A DNA stretch of 64,000 nt from Candidatus Pyrohabitans jungbluthii (GTDB lineage Archaea; Hydrothermarchaeota; Hydrothermarchaeia; Hydrothermarchaeales; BMS3B): assembly GCA_002010065.2 (NCBI GenBank), contig MTMD02000011.1, positions 1-64,000 of the forward strand. Direction: 5' to 3'. Shown here piece by piece: positions 17,831 through 26,856 of the stretch (positions are counted from its first letter, which is position 1; the number at the start of each line of letters is the position of its first letter). Made by a program: the position numbers and the translations under genes. The notes under the pieces were generated by a model. The model was given only the letters and a program-made list of their open reading frames with translations, searched no databases and was not told where the DNA came from.

Positions 17831-18946
17831 TCACTCCACCTTCTCAAAGCGCTTCTCGAGGCGTTTGAGCACGCCTGGCAGAGTGGTGTACTCCATGTCC
17901 TCCAGGGGTAGGCGGTGGGGTTCGAAGGGGCCGTGGCGGCGCATGTATTCGGCGACCTCCTGCGCTTTCCTGCGGGTGTAATCAAAGCCGGGGTCGTCGA
18001 AGAGATCCACTGGTCCAACAAGCTTGCCGTTTGCCACCTGGAAGCCCGCTGCAACTACGCGGGGCGGGCCGTCAAAGCGCGTGCACCTCGCATCTTTAAA
18101 GCTAACCGGCATTATTGGTCCATTGTGCGAACCCCGCATCCACCCGCTCACCAGGTGTGGGAAGGCAAAAGCCTCAAGAACCTCACCCAGCGCGGGCAAG
18201 CCGGACTGCGACCTCACGAGAGCGACAGGATCGTCCTTGCCAACGTACTCGCCTGCGATCTGGTACAGCTTCTCTGTGCTCACAACAGCGACGGCTTCAT
18301 CCTTATCTATCTTGTGCCCTTCCTTGGGGTAAACCCGCTTAATCACATAGCGCGACTTGGCGCCGATTAGTGCCAGAAGGTCATACATCTCCTCAGGGGT
18401 GCTGAGTATTACGCGGCGGTGCTCCATGATATCCCATACCTCAAAGCGGAAGCCCATGTGGCAGCTGGGGTCTATGACCAAGCCTGCGGTGTTGAAGGGG
18501 TCAGCGAATATTTTAAATATGGGCAGATTGAAGGCACCTGGCTCTGTCTTGTCCATCATGAACGCAACAAGGGGCTCAGACTTGCGCTCCTTAAACTCAA
18601 GCTCCGCCACACCCGGACCCATGCCGCGGATGTTGCCTGAGAAGGCGTCGCTCAGCAAATCCTGACCAGCGCCGTACAGCTTCAGCTCCTTGGCTCTAGC
18701 TGTGGCTGCCTCAAAGGCGCGCCACGCCAAGCCGTGCACCTCTTCGCTGTCCACGCCGCGATAGTGGCTCATAACCAGCTCCAGGTCATCGCCAGCACTC
18801 AGCACGTGGAAGTCGGCGATAACACCAGTCTCCTTTCCTTCGCTGAGAACCTTCTCAGCCTCCTGCTTGAGCTCCTCGTGCACTGAAACGTGCCCGGGAT
18901 AGCCACCCACATCTGCCTTAATCAGGCTTACAGTAACCTTGCTCAT
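17831..18946 (-). CDS. fbp: Fructose-1,6-bisphosphate aldolase/phosphatase
   Basis: A 371-residue bifunctional archaeal enzyme that condenses triose phosphates and dephosphorylates FBP to fructose 6-phosphate, making gluconeogenesis unidirectional. The N-terminus KVTVSLIKADVGGYPGHVSVH, the metal-binding DPSCHMGFRFEVWDI block and GSHNGPIMP are diagnostic of this heat-stable class. GGAGGAG precedes the ATG. Upstream TIM and GAPDH supply its substrates. Confidence 0.96.
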   Translation of the reverse strand: MSKVTVSLIKADVGGYPGHVSVHEELKQEAEKVLSEGKETGVIADFHVLSAGDDLELVMSHYRGVDSEEVHGLAWRAFEAATARAKELKLYGAGQDLLSDAFSGNIRGMGPGVAELEFKERKSEPLVAFMMDKTEPGAFNLPIFKIFADPFNTAGLVIDPSCHMGFRFEVWDIMEHRRVILSTPEEMYDLLALIGAKSRYVIKRVYPKEGHKIDKDEAVAVVSTEKLYQIAGEYVGKDDPVALVRSQSGLPALGEVLEAFAFPHLVSGWMRGSHNGPIMPVSFKDARCTRFDGPPRVVAAGFQVANGKLVGPVDLFDDPGFDYTRRKAQEVAEYMRRHGPFEPHRLPLEDMEYTTLPGVLKRLEKRFEKVE

Positions 18947-18958
18947 TCTTATCTCCTC

Positions 18959-19756
18959 CTACTTCTTACCTCCAAAGTATATCTTCTGACCTGCGGCATT
19001 GCGCCAGTATCTTCCAAACTCAGGCGATTTCCTGAGCTCCTTATCCCTGAAGGTGGGCCCCTCCTTGCATACGCGCAGGCCAATTCCATCGAGCACGCAC
19101 TGCCCGCAGATTCCAATACCGCACTTGAAGTAGCGGTGAAGCGAAGCCTGAGTTGGAATCTTCTTCTCCCTCGTAATGTCCAGCACCTTGGCCATCATTA
19201 TCTCGGGGCCGCAGGTAAAGCACTGGTCGAAGGTCTCCTCCTCCAGAAGCTCGCGAAGCACGTCGGTGGTAAAGCCCTTCTTGCCCGCGCTGCCGTCATC
19301 GGTGGAGATAAGCACTCTTCCGCCTGCCTTCTCAATGCGGTCTACGAACAGAAGCTCGCTCTTGGTTATCGCCCCGATTATCGCCGTAACCTCTTTGCCT
19401 TCTGCTAAGGCTTCTTCGGCGAGAGGTGCAAGCGGAGCGACGCCTACACCGCCGCCTACGAGTAAAAGCTTGTCCCCATAAACCTTAAAGCCTCTGCCCA
19501 TGGGTCCGCGTATGCCCAGCATGTCTCCAGGGCTAAGCTCGAAGAGGCGGCGAGTAAAATCGCCGAGGCGGAGCACAGTTATACCCAGGTCGCCTTTTGT
19601 GTATGAAACGCTCATAGGCTTCTCATCCACTCCCGGGAGCCAGACCATTACAAACTGCCCCGGGATTGCGCTCACGTCTAGGTCGAGAATGAACGTCTTT
19701 ATCCGCTTTGTCTCCTTGATAATCTTCTTTATCTTCACAACCTGCATCTCATGCAT
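18959..19756 (-). CDS. pyrK: Dihydroorotate dehydrogenase electron-transfer subunit PyrK
   Basis: A 265-residue iron-sulfur flavoprotein that passes electrons from PyrD to NAD+ or another acceptor. The FAD/NAD ferredoxin-reductase fold shows LLLVGGGVGVAPLAPLAEEAL. The C-terminal [2Fe-2S] ligands lie in FKCGIGICGQCVLDGIGLRVC. An in-frame GTG two codons upstream overlaps the pyrD stop; the ATG after GAGGT is preferred. Confidence 0.93.
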   Translation of the reverse strand: MHEMQVVKIKKIIKETKRIKTFILDLDVSAIPGQFVMVWLPGVDEKPMSVSYTKGDLGITVLRLGDFTRRLFELSPGDMLGIRGPMGRGFKVYGDKLLLVGGGVGVAPLAPLAEEALAEGKEVTAIIGAITKSELLFVDRIEKAGGRVLISTDDGSAGKKGFTTDVLRELLEEETFDQCFTCGPEIMMAKVLDITREKKIPTQASLHRYFKCGIGICGQCVLDGIGLRVCKEGPTFRDKELRKSPEFGRYWRNAAGQKIYFGGKK

Positions 19757-19761
19757 TGCCA

Positions 19762-20667
19762 CTACCTCAGCGCCAGCCCTACTATCTCATCAACGCTACT
19801 GTAACCGTTCTCTTCCAGATATTCCTTAATCTCCTGAGAAACCTTTTTAAAGATGGTTATGCCGCGGTAGAGCACCCCTGTACCTATCTGCACCGCCCTC
19901 GCGCCAGCGAGGAAGAACTCCACTGCATCTTCGCCGGTGGTTATGCCTCCACATCCTATTACTGGAATATCCACCTCCCGCGCTATCTCATAAACGCAGC
20001 GCAGAGCAATGGGCTTGATACACGGCCCTGACAAACCGCCCACCTCGTTGCCAAGTATCGGCTTGCCCGTAATCAGGTCTATCTTCATGGCGCGGAGTGC
20101 GCCTATTGCGGTTATGGCATCTGCGCCAGCGTCTTCACAAGCTTTGGCGATTGCCACTATATCCCCTGCGCCCGCGGTGAGTTTCGCAAACACAGGTAAG
20201 CTCACCCGCTTCTTTACCTCCTTAACCACCTCGTGGCTGAGTTCCTCGCTGTACCCGAAGAAGGCTCCTGCTTTGCCCACATTGGGGTAAGAGATGTTCA
20301 GCTCAATTGCATCGACGCCATACTTCTGCAGCGTCTCAGCAACGGCGGCATATTCACCAAAGTTGAAGCCGTAGACGCTCCCGATTACGGGAACGCCGCC
20401 CTCCTTGGCTACGCGAATCTCGTCGCCGAACTCCTCATAGCCGGGGTTCGCTAAGCCAATTGCGCTTATAAGTCCGCCGTTTATCTCAACTACGGTAGGA
20501 TTCCTGTGCCCCTCCCTCGGCGTGAGCCCTATCGATTTGGTTACAATTGCGCCAGCGCCTCCGCTCAGCGCTACACGCTTCAGGGCAGCGCCGCTTGTGC
20601 CTAAGATACCGGAGGCAAGCATGGTGGGGTTTCTCAGCTTTATTCCGCAGAGCTCAACCTCTAGCAT
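19762..20667 (-). CDS. pyrD: Dihydroorotate dehydrogenase, class 1B catalytic subunit PyrD
   Basis: A 301-residue FMN TIM-barrel oxidising dihydroorotate to orotate in pyrimidine synthesis. Visible are NPTMLASGILGTSG near the N-terminus, ELNISYPNVGKAGAFFG, and the FMN phosphate site VIGCGGITTGEDAVEFFLAGA. Class 1B assignment rests on the adjacent pyrK. It starts six bases after GAPDH. Confidence 0.94.
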   Translation of the reverse strand: MLEVELCGIKLRNPTMLASGILGTSGAALKRVALSGGAGAIVTKSIGLTPREGHRNPTVVEINGGLISAIGLANPGYEEFGDEIRVAKEGGVPVIGSVYGFNFGEYAAVAETLQKYGVDAIELNISYPNVGKAGAFFGYSEELSHEVVKEVKKRVSLPVFAKLTAGAGDIVAIAKACEDAGADAITAIGALRAMKIDLITGKPILGNEVGGLSGPCIKPIALRCVYEIAREVDIPVIGCGGITTGEDAVEFFLAGARAVQIGTGVLYRGITIFKKVSQEIKEYLEENGYSSVDEIVGLALR

Positions 20668-20673
20668 GCTCGC

Positions 20674-21750
<1,077 letters not shown>

Positions 21751-21756
21751 TTCATA

Positions 21757-21945
21757 TAAGGGCGCCGCACCCGCCCTTATCAACCCATCCTCACCAGATA
21801 GGGGCGCCTTCCCCGCCCCTGTTACCCCTTCCGAACCAGATATGGGCGTCGCGCCCGCTTCGTCACCCGGAACAGAGTTCCGGGCAACCTCTATCACACC
21901 TTCCGTACCTTATATGGGGACGCTTACCCCAAGCGGAGCGCAAGC
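21757..21945. repeat. Intergenic cluster of palindromic repeats (left copy)
   Basis: Four units alternate between a conserved spacer and a short palindrome. Spacers read roughly TYACMCCWTCCKNACCWNATA, with variants at 21774-21800, 21820-21842 and 21893-21914. Palindromes differ: GGGCGCCGCACCCGCCC, GGGGCGCCTTCCCCGCCCC, GGGCGTCGCGCCC, CCCGGAACAGAGTTCCGGG and GGGGACGCTTACCCC. The first two full units are 42 bases each. A related cluster in reverse orientation lies at 48155-48300 and shares the 19-base GGGGCGCCTTCCCCGCCCC exactly. Both occupy divergent promoter regions. Confidence 0.75.
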
Positions 21946-21946
21946 G

Positions 21947-21954
21947 TTATATAA
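21947..21954 (+). promoter_or_regulatory. TATA box for the 89-residue hypothetical gene
   Basis: TTATATAA is about 25 bases before the ATG at 21976, so the transcript probably starts at or next to the start codon (leaderless). No Shine-Dalgarno site is present. Confidence 0.6.
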
Positions 21955-21975
21955 CCACGCCACCCAGGGTTATGC

Positions 21976-22245
21976 ATGAGCGAAGGTATAGGAGTATTTC
22001 TGCCAAAAAAGGAGAACGTGAGCGAGGAGGAATTCCTCTTTTCTGTTTTTAAGGCGAAGGAGATTAGGAAGATAGAGGGTGAGGATTACGTCATTCTTGA
22101 TTCGGACGTGGGAGAGCTGAGAATACCAGTAAAAAAGATCTTCGGGTATTTTATTGAGATGTTTGAAACACTTGGTAAGGAGGATAAAGAAAAGCTGCTC
22201 AGGCTTATTAAGGGGTATGTGGAGGAGGGCATCTCTACCCTATAA
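21976..22245 (+). CDS. Conserved-looking small hypothetical protein (89 aa)
   Basis: I do not recognise this family. It is a soluble, charged protein with an N-terminal loop, a beta-rich middle (YVILDSDVGELRIPVKK) and a C-terminal helix (KEDKEKLLRLIKGYVEEG). Transcription appears leaderless. Its 3' end overlaps the convergent COG2107 gene by 11 bases. Codon use looks like that of neighbouring genes. Confidence 0.65.
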   Translation: MSEGIGVFLPKKENVSEEEFLFSVFKAKEIRKIEGEDYVILDSDVGELRIPVKKIFGYFIEMFETLGKEDKEKLLRLIKGYVEEGISTL

Positions 22246-23053
22246 ATTCGGGCTCAACGTATTTCGGGAGTATTCCCTCTTCATAGCCTCTCTTTAAGAA
22301 CAACTTTATAGCCTGCCTGCCCTTTTCGCCGTAGTCGAGGGTGTACTCGTTTACATACATCCTTACGAACTTCCTGTTCTTCTCCCTGTCAAGTCCCCGC
22401 CCAAACTGCAGCGCGTATTCCAGGGCTTCTTCTTCGTGCTCTAGGGCATAGCGTATGCTCTGCTTGAGGTAAGAAGCTACCTTGCGGATAACCTCATCGC
22501 CAAGGTCTCGCCTTATGGCGTTACCACCCAGAGGTAGGGGAAGCGAGGTCTCGCTATGCCACCACTCTCCTAAATCTACCACCTTCACCAGGCCCAGCTC
22601 AGGGTAGGTAAGCTGCCCCTCATGGATGAGCAAGCCAGCGTCGACCTCACCCTTCGCCACTGCCTCGGGGATGCGGTCGAAGGGTACCTCCACAGGCGAG
22701 AAGTTGCGCTCGTACAGCTTCAGGGCGAGGTAAGCTGAGGTGAGCTTCCCTGGTATGGCGATTCGCTTCCCTTCCAGAGAATCCAGCTTTTCCCTGGCGA
22801 CAACGATTGGGCCATAGTTATCCCCCATGCTCGCCCCGCAGTTGAGCAGGGCATAGCGCTCCGCCAGGTAGGGATACGCGTGGATTGATATAGCTGTAAC
22901 CTCGTACTCACCCTGCATTGCCTTTCTGTTCAGCGTCTCTATGTCTGCCATCACATCCACGAATTCAAACTCGCTCTGTATTTTACCTGTCGCGAGGGCG
23001 TAGAACATGAAGGCGTCGTCTGGATCAGGGCTATGAGCTATTGCTACTCTCAT
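22235..23053 (-). CDS. MqnD-like (COG2107) protein, putative 1,4-dihydroxy-6-naphthoate synthase
   Basis: A 272-residue periplasmic-binding-protein-fold enzyme. COG2107 members include MqnD, which converts cyclic dehypoxanthine futalosine to 1,4-dihydroxy-6-naphthoate in menaquinone synthesis. The N-terminal AHSPDPDDAFMFYALATGK motif and PLPLGGNAIRRDLG in the second lobe match that family. No signal peptide is seen, consistent with a cytosolic enzyme. It is cotranscribed with two F420-dependent oxidoreductase-like genes, an association that does not itself prove a quinone role; other futalosine genes are not in the window. Confidence 0.7.
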   Translation of the reverse strand: MRVAIAHSPDPDDAFMFYALATGKIQSEFEFVDVMADIETLNRKAMQGEYEVTAISIHAYPYLAERYALLNCGASMGDNYGPIVVAREKLDSLEGKRIAIPGKLTSAYLALKLYERNFSPVEVPFDRIPEAVAKGEVDAGLLIHEGQLTYPELGLVKVVDLGEWWHSETSLPLPLGGNAIRRDLGDEVIRKVASYLKQSIRYALEHEEEALEYALQFGRGLDREKNRKFVRMYVNEYTLDYGEKGRQAIKLFLKRGYEEGILPKYVEPEFIG

Positions 23054-23925
23054 ACGCCTAGCCTCTCGCTTATGGTATTTATTATTTTCTCAAACGCTGT
23101 GCTCTTAACAAAAGGGGAGCCGAGGATAACCTGCTCCACGCCGAGCTTCGCCAGCTCCTCTATCCTCTCCACCACCTCGTCAACGCTCCCGGAGAGGGTA
23201 AAGTGCTCCAGGAGGAAGCTCTCATGTTCTGCAAGCCCGCTCCATCTGCCTCGCTTCACTATATCTCTGACCTCAGCCACCTTCTCGTCAATGCCCATAT
23301 CTGCGATAAACACGGGATTTGCGCCACTCGCTATGACTGCGGCTGCGCCCCTGAGCTCAGCAATATTTTCCTTATCTGGCAGAACAAGCGCAGGTGCGAT
23401 GCAGGCGATGTATGTCTTCCTCCTTACATGGCGGAGAGCCCACTTTATGAACTCAGGGTGAGCGTAGTTGAGTATCACACCCTCGCTCCTCATGCTGGCT
23501 AACTCTATCAGCTTTGGCCCAGAGGCTCCAACAAAGACGGGTACCACTCCCTCTATTTTGGAGATGCACTTCTCAAGGCGCACCACCACACCCCTGCTCG
23601 CGATGCACTCCACCCTCAGCCCGTGCAAGTCCCCCGGTGCAATGCCTGCGATAAAGCGCTCCCCGTATACTTCCTTAAGCACTGTAAATGCCTTTGCGAT
23701 GTGGAAGCAGCGGTTGCTCATCGCTGAAAGTATCGCAGAGCCTATTGTGGCATGCGTTGTGCTCTCCGCAAGGAGTGTCATTATCGGAAAAGGATGCACA
23801 AGCGGCTTGGATTCGCCCACCCACAGGTAGCGAACACCGCTGCGCTCGGCTGCAGCTGCCCTCGCAGCAGCTTCTTCCCTGCCCAAGTCGCCGTTGAAGT
23901 TAATGCCAAGCTCAGGCGCTGCCAA
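23050..23925 (-). CDS. LLM-class (Mer-like) F420-dependent oxidoreductase, short paralog
   Basis: A 291-residue luciferase-like TIM-barrel protein related to methylenetetrahydromethanopterin reductase. The family pattern appears as RFIAGIAPGDLHGL, PVFVGASGPKLIELASMRSEGVILN and the C-terminal GSVDEVVERIEELAKLGVEQVILGSP read in parts. The best start is a TTG after AGAGGTGG, overlapping the upstream paralog by 14 bases; its stop overlaps the MqnD-like start. The substrate is unknown. F420 as cofactor is inferred from the family. Confidence 0.75.
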   Translation of the reverse strand: MAAPELGINFNGDLGREEAAARAAAAERSGVRYLWVGESKPLVHPFPIMTLLAESTTHATIGSAILSAMSNRCFHIAKAFTVLKEVYGERFIAGIAPGDLHGLRVECIASRGVVVRLEKCISKIEGVVPVFVGASGPKLIELASMRSEGVILNYAHPEFIKWALRHVRRKTYIACIAPALVLPDKENIAELRGAAAVIASGANPVFIADMGIDEKVAEVRDIVKRGRWSGLAEHESFLLEHFTLSGSVDEVVERIEELAKLGVEQVILGSPFVKSTAFEKIINTISERLGV

Positions 23926-24868
23926 AGCTGCGCACCACCTCTATAGCAGAGTCGCCGAAGGGCGGGCCGACAATGAACTCTTCGAAGCCCAGACGGTGGA
24001 GCTCTTCCATCGCATCCAGAATCTCCTCTCTTGTGCCAAAAAAGCAGAACTCCCGCAGGGCTCTGTCCGGCACAAGCTTTGACGCGAGAGCGTAGTCCCG
24101 CCTGAGAAAAGCCTGCTTTATCTCCTCCGCCACCTCTTCCAGCTCCAGCATACGGAGCACCTCTCTGGGGGAGCTTGCAATCATCGTTGCAGTAATATGC
24201 TTCGCTTTTTTTACATCATCGCCAAGTACAAAGCCCTTCCACACCACCCTGTGCATGTTTGCGAACCTTCTCCCTGCCTTTTTCGCCGCTTTTCTAACCA
24301 CTTCAATCGCCTGTCTGAGGTACTCGTTGGGGCCGCTGAAGATTACGCCGTCGCTGACCTCACCTGCGAGGGCAAGGAGCTTTTTTCCGCGCACACCGAA
24401 CAGAATCTCAGGTGTTGCCACGCCCTTTATGCGAAGCCTGTAGCCTCGGAGGCACGCCTTTCTGCCCTCGTATCTGACCTCCTCGCCGCGGAATATTCTG
24501 CGCAGCACCTCAGCGGTTTCCCTCAGCATCGCCACAGCGTTGCGTGGCTCTTTGCCTGTGAGCTTCACAATCTCAGGAATGCCCCCAACACCAATGCCCA
24601 GAGAAAAGCGGTTTCCTGTAATCATCTGCAGCCCCGCCGTGGCTGAGGCGATGAGCACAAGGCTTCTGAGATAGGGGGATAATATTCCAGAGGCTATGGG
24701 TATACCCTGCGTTTTAACGGCGATGGTGGAGAGATACGTGAAAATCTCGCGGGATAGCGCATCTTCGCCCACGAATATTCTTGCATAACTCTGGGCTTCA
24801 GCAAGCCTTGCAAGCTCCACCCCCTGCGTCACGGGCATGCTCGTCGTAAGCCCCAGTGAGATTTTCAT
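23912..24868 (-). CDS. LLM-class F420-dependent protein resembling methylene-H4MPT reductase (Mer)
   Basis: A 318-residue luciferase-like protein. It has the Mer-like sequence GILSPYLRSLVLIASATAGLQ, ITGNRFSLGIGVGG and TPEILFGVRGKKLLALAGEVSDGVIFSGP (read in parts). Mer reduces methylene-H4MPT with F420H2, which fits the ftr gene nearby. However, two paralogs sit side by side and either or neither may be the true Mer. It precedes the short paralog in the same operon. Confidence 0.75.
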   Translation of the reverse strand: MKISLGLTTSMPVTQGVELARLAEAQSYARIFVGEDALSREIFTYLSTIAVKTQGIPIASGILSPYLRSLVLIASATAGLQMITGNRFSLGIGVGGIPEIVKLTGKEPRNAVAMLRETAEVLRRIFRGEEVRYEGRKACLRGYRLRIKGVATPEILFGVRGKKLLALAGEVSDGVIFSGPNEYLRQAIEVVRKAAKKAGRRFANMHRVVWKGFVLGDDVKKAKHITATMIASSPREVLRMLELEEVAEEIKQAFLRRDYALASKLVPDRALREFCFFGTREEILDAMEELHRLGFEEFIVGPPFGDSAIEVVRSFGSA

Positions 24869-24901
24869 TGCCCCGTATCCCCAAAGATGACATGGAAAAA
24901 G

Positions 24902-25411
24902 CTAAATTATTGTTAGCCTCTTTACCCCCTCGAGCGCCTTTAGCTCCTTTATAAGCTCCCCCGGCAGCTCCCCCTCGGTTATTATGGTTAGCTTGGGTTC
25001 CTCGAAAAGGTATGGGTCGTCTGCTATGGCTTGCCTTATTGGTATGCCCCACTCAGATATCTTCGACGCCACGCTGCCTATTATCCCGGGCTTCGATGCG
25101 TCGTCCGGCGTTATTATCACCACACTGAGCCCCAGCATGGGCGCCACGTCGCGGAGGAATGCCACGCAGCTAAGGTTGCTGAATATCCTGTAGAGGCTCT
25201 CTTCCTTCTTAATCCTCTCCGCCGTAGCGTCTACCACGCGGCGATCTATGCCCAGCTCTTTCGCAATCTGGGTATGGGGTATCTCTATCCCGCCCACGCA
25301 GACACGGGCTTGCTCATTCACCTGGAAGCCCTTGCGAAGAAGAAAAAGTGCTACCCGCTTCTGCATCGGAAATTTTTTGAAGTGCTTCTCTATCTCGCTC
25401 CACATTGGCAT
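24902..25411 (-). CDS. HTH-ACT transcriptional regulator (COG2150-like)
   Basis: A 169-residue protein with an N-terminal winged-helix-like segment (HTQIAKELGIDRRVVDATAERI, about residues 47-68) and two C-terminal ACT-type folds (VAPMLGLSVVIITPDDASKPG, LTIITEGELPGELI). ACT domains bind amino acids or similar small ligands, so this is probably a metabolite-sensing regulator. An 11-base perfect inverted repeat lies just upstream of its TATA-like AAATTTATTAATCC and may be its operator. It could control the Mer-like/COG2107 operon that follows. Confidence 0.8.
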   Translation of the reverse strand: MPMWSEIEKHFKKFPMQKRVALFLLRKGFQVNEQARVCVGGIEIPHTQIAKELGIDRRVVDATAERIKKEESLYRIFSNLSCVAFLRDVAPMLGLSVVIITPDDASKPGIIGSVASKISEWGIPIRQAIADDPYLFEEPKLTIITEGELPGELIKELKALEGVKRLTII

Positions 25412-25441
25412 CTATTAATTGTCGGAGTGTGGATTAATAAA

Positions 25442-25472
25442 TTTATCTGTTTTTGGGCAGTAAACAGATAAA
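25442..25472. promoter_or_regulatory. Perfect 11-bp inverted repeat upstream of the HTH-ACT gene
   Basis: TTTATCTGTTT (25442-25452) and AAACAGATAAA (25462-25472) are perfect inverted copies with a nine-base spacer. The site lies just upstream of the regulator's TATA and 24 bases past the stop of the DUF420 gene, so it could be an operator or the terminator hairpin of that gene. Confidence 0.5.
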
Positions 25473-25495
25473 GCGGGAGGCACCTTTTATGAGGG

Positions 25496-25963
25496 TTAGT
25501 ACAGGACATATAGAAGGAGATAAACTGCTATACCAGACATGAATGAGAGGACCCATGTGGTCAATGTTATCTTCCCGAACTTCCGATGCTTTAACACATT
25601 TTCTGTTCTCATAGTCATTGTTTTTTTATCAAAGTTTTTTATTCCATTGTAAACCATGAAAGCCGCCAATAAAAGAACAACTATGGATATTATGGAGTGA
25701 AATACTACCGTTGGCAGGTATACAAACTTATAAACTCCAGGAGGTCCCATGAATTTTGTTCTTCCTTCGACAAGGGATTTTATCATATAGCTTACAAGGA
25801 AGGCGATGTCGAGCACAAAAGCAGTTCCCATGAACTTCGGGTGCAGAGAAAAATTCCTTTTTCTGGCAAAATAGTATCCAGCCAGAAACATAGCTGTTAC
25901 GAGAAATTCCAATGTTAAGGATAAATCAGAGTATAAGCTGGCTTTTGTTCCGTATATCCCCAT
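25496..25963 (-). CDS. DUF420-like four-helix membrane protein
   Basis: A 155-residue membrane protein with an N-terminal helix and three or four further helices (about residues 20-34, 47-63, 82-103 and 132-153). Conserved-looking histidines in LHPKFMG, VVFHSI and KHRKFGK resemble DUF420/YozB (CtaM-like) proteins, some of which assist heme-copper oxidase maturation. The function here is inferred weakly. The gene is AT-richer than the chromosome around it, suggesting transfer. Confidence 0.6.
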   Translation of the reverse strand: MGIYGTKASLYSDLSLTLEFLVTAMFLAGYYFARKRNFSLHPKFMGTAFVLDIAFLVSYMIKSLVEGRTKFMGPPGVYKFVYLPTVVFHSIISIVVLLLAAFMVYNGIKNFDKKTMTMRTENVLKHRKFGKITLTTWVLSFMSGIAVYLLLYVLY

Positions 25964-26141
25964 GGTTAAATTATAAATTAGGTTCGGTATTTATAGGTTT
26001 CAGCTTCGCGGTTTTGGGTGTTCCAAAAGGAACCTCTTTTCTGAACAAAAGTGTAAAATTTACTGATGTCACGTTTCAATTATTAAACGTTATAAAGGGG
26101 GTTTGGCCTGAGACTCTATATTACTTTGCCTGAGTGGTAGT

Positions 26142-26564
26142 ATGGTTAAAATCAGAAAAAATAAGAAAGGAGATAAATATATAATAATAGAAAAGGAAAA
26201 AAATGGACTTCATATATCTGTTCATAAAAGCGGTCATGTTCACGTAAAAAGTGACAAACTAGGCATTCATTCCGATGTAAAAAGCGAAACTGTCAGAAAA
26301 TTCTTATTACATCCACAGACAGAACCGCTAATATTAGACCACACCCTAAAAACGACACCGTGTGATAAGTATCCAGAGTGTATCTGTGTCCATTTGGAGA
26401 TGAATCCCCAACTCATTGAAAGTGGAGAATATGGGAAACTGTGTATAAAACTAAAAAAATTGATTGGTGGGGGCCCATGTCCAGAATATGGTGGCACATT
26501 TTGTATGTGGGCAGGATTTTGCCGTCGTGGCATTGACCCAACACCATATGTTAAGATGCTATGA
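26142..26564 (+). CDS. Cys/His-rich hypothetical protein (140 aa) in an AT-rich patch
   Basis: I do not recognise the family. The N-terminal half is Lys/His-rich beta-like sequence (HISVHKSGHVHVKSDK). The C-terminal half holds seven or so cysteines in two groups (PCDKYPECICVH and GPCPEYGGTFCMWAGFC), which suggests a metal site. The AT-rich codon use and position beside tRNA-Arg suggest acquisition by transfer. Confidence 0.55.
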   Translation: MVKIRKNKKGDKYIIIEKEKNGLHISVHKSGHVHVKSDKLGIHSDVKSETVRKFLLHPQTEPLILDHTLKTTPCDKYPECICVHLEMNPQLIESGEYGKLCIKLKKLIGGGPCPEYGGTFCMWAGFCRRGIDPTPYVKML

Positions 26565-26704
26565 TCTATCTATATACATACCTGACGGTCAACATTCACT
26601 TTCTTTTTATTCTCCTCCGTCCCGGTGGTTTTGTTGCTGGCAGCCTAAGATCTTATGGAGTACTCGTGCACAATCCTACAAAGGCAACGGAAAAAGAAGG
26701 TGAG
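26565..26704. other. Intergenic stretch with no recognised feature
   Basis: I find no gene, hairpin or clear promoter between the Cys/His-rich gene and tRNA-Arg. A short frame running into the tRNA only translates the tRNA sequence. Confidence 0.5.
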
Positions 26705-26779
26705 CGGGCCCGGGGGGATTTGAACCCCCGATCTACAGCTTAGGAGGCTGCCGCCTTGTCCAGGCTAGGCTACGAGCCC
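26705..26779 (-). tRNA. tRNA-Arg (anticodon CCT)
   Basis: On the minus strand the acceptor stem GGGCTCG pairs with CGGGCCC, with discriminator G. The anticodon stem GCAGC/GCTGT encloses the loop CTCCTAA, giving anticodon CCT. The T-arm is GGGGG TTCAAAT CCCCC. A TATA-like TTCTTAAAAACGG lies about 25 bases upstream (26801-26813). No CCA is encoded. Confidence 0.94.
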
Positions 26780-26856
26780 TACTCGCGAAGGGTGATGTTC
26801 CCGTTTTTAAGAATATCTAAAGATACCTTTTTATTCATGTCCGCAGATTTTTTTTC

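Noticed and set aside
21757-21945. CRISPR array
   Set aside because: Units are GC-rich palindromes with a conserved linker. Repeat length and spacing vary, spacers are not unique 30-40-mers, and no cas genes are near.
25496-26705. Integrated plasmid or virus at tRNA-Arg
   Set aside because: No integrase or duplicated tRNA segment was found; only base composition supports it, so it is kept as a possible acquired patch.
26561-26743. 60-codon plus frame ending in the tRNA-Arg gene
   Set aside because: Its C-terminal part is only the translated complement of the tRNA.
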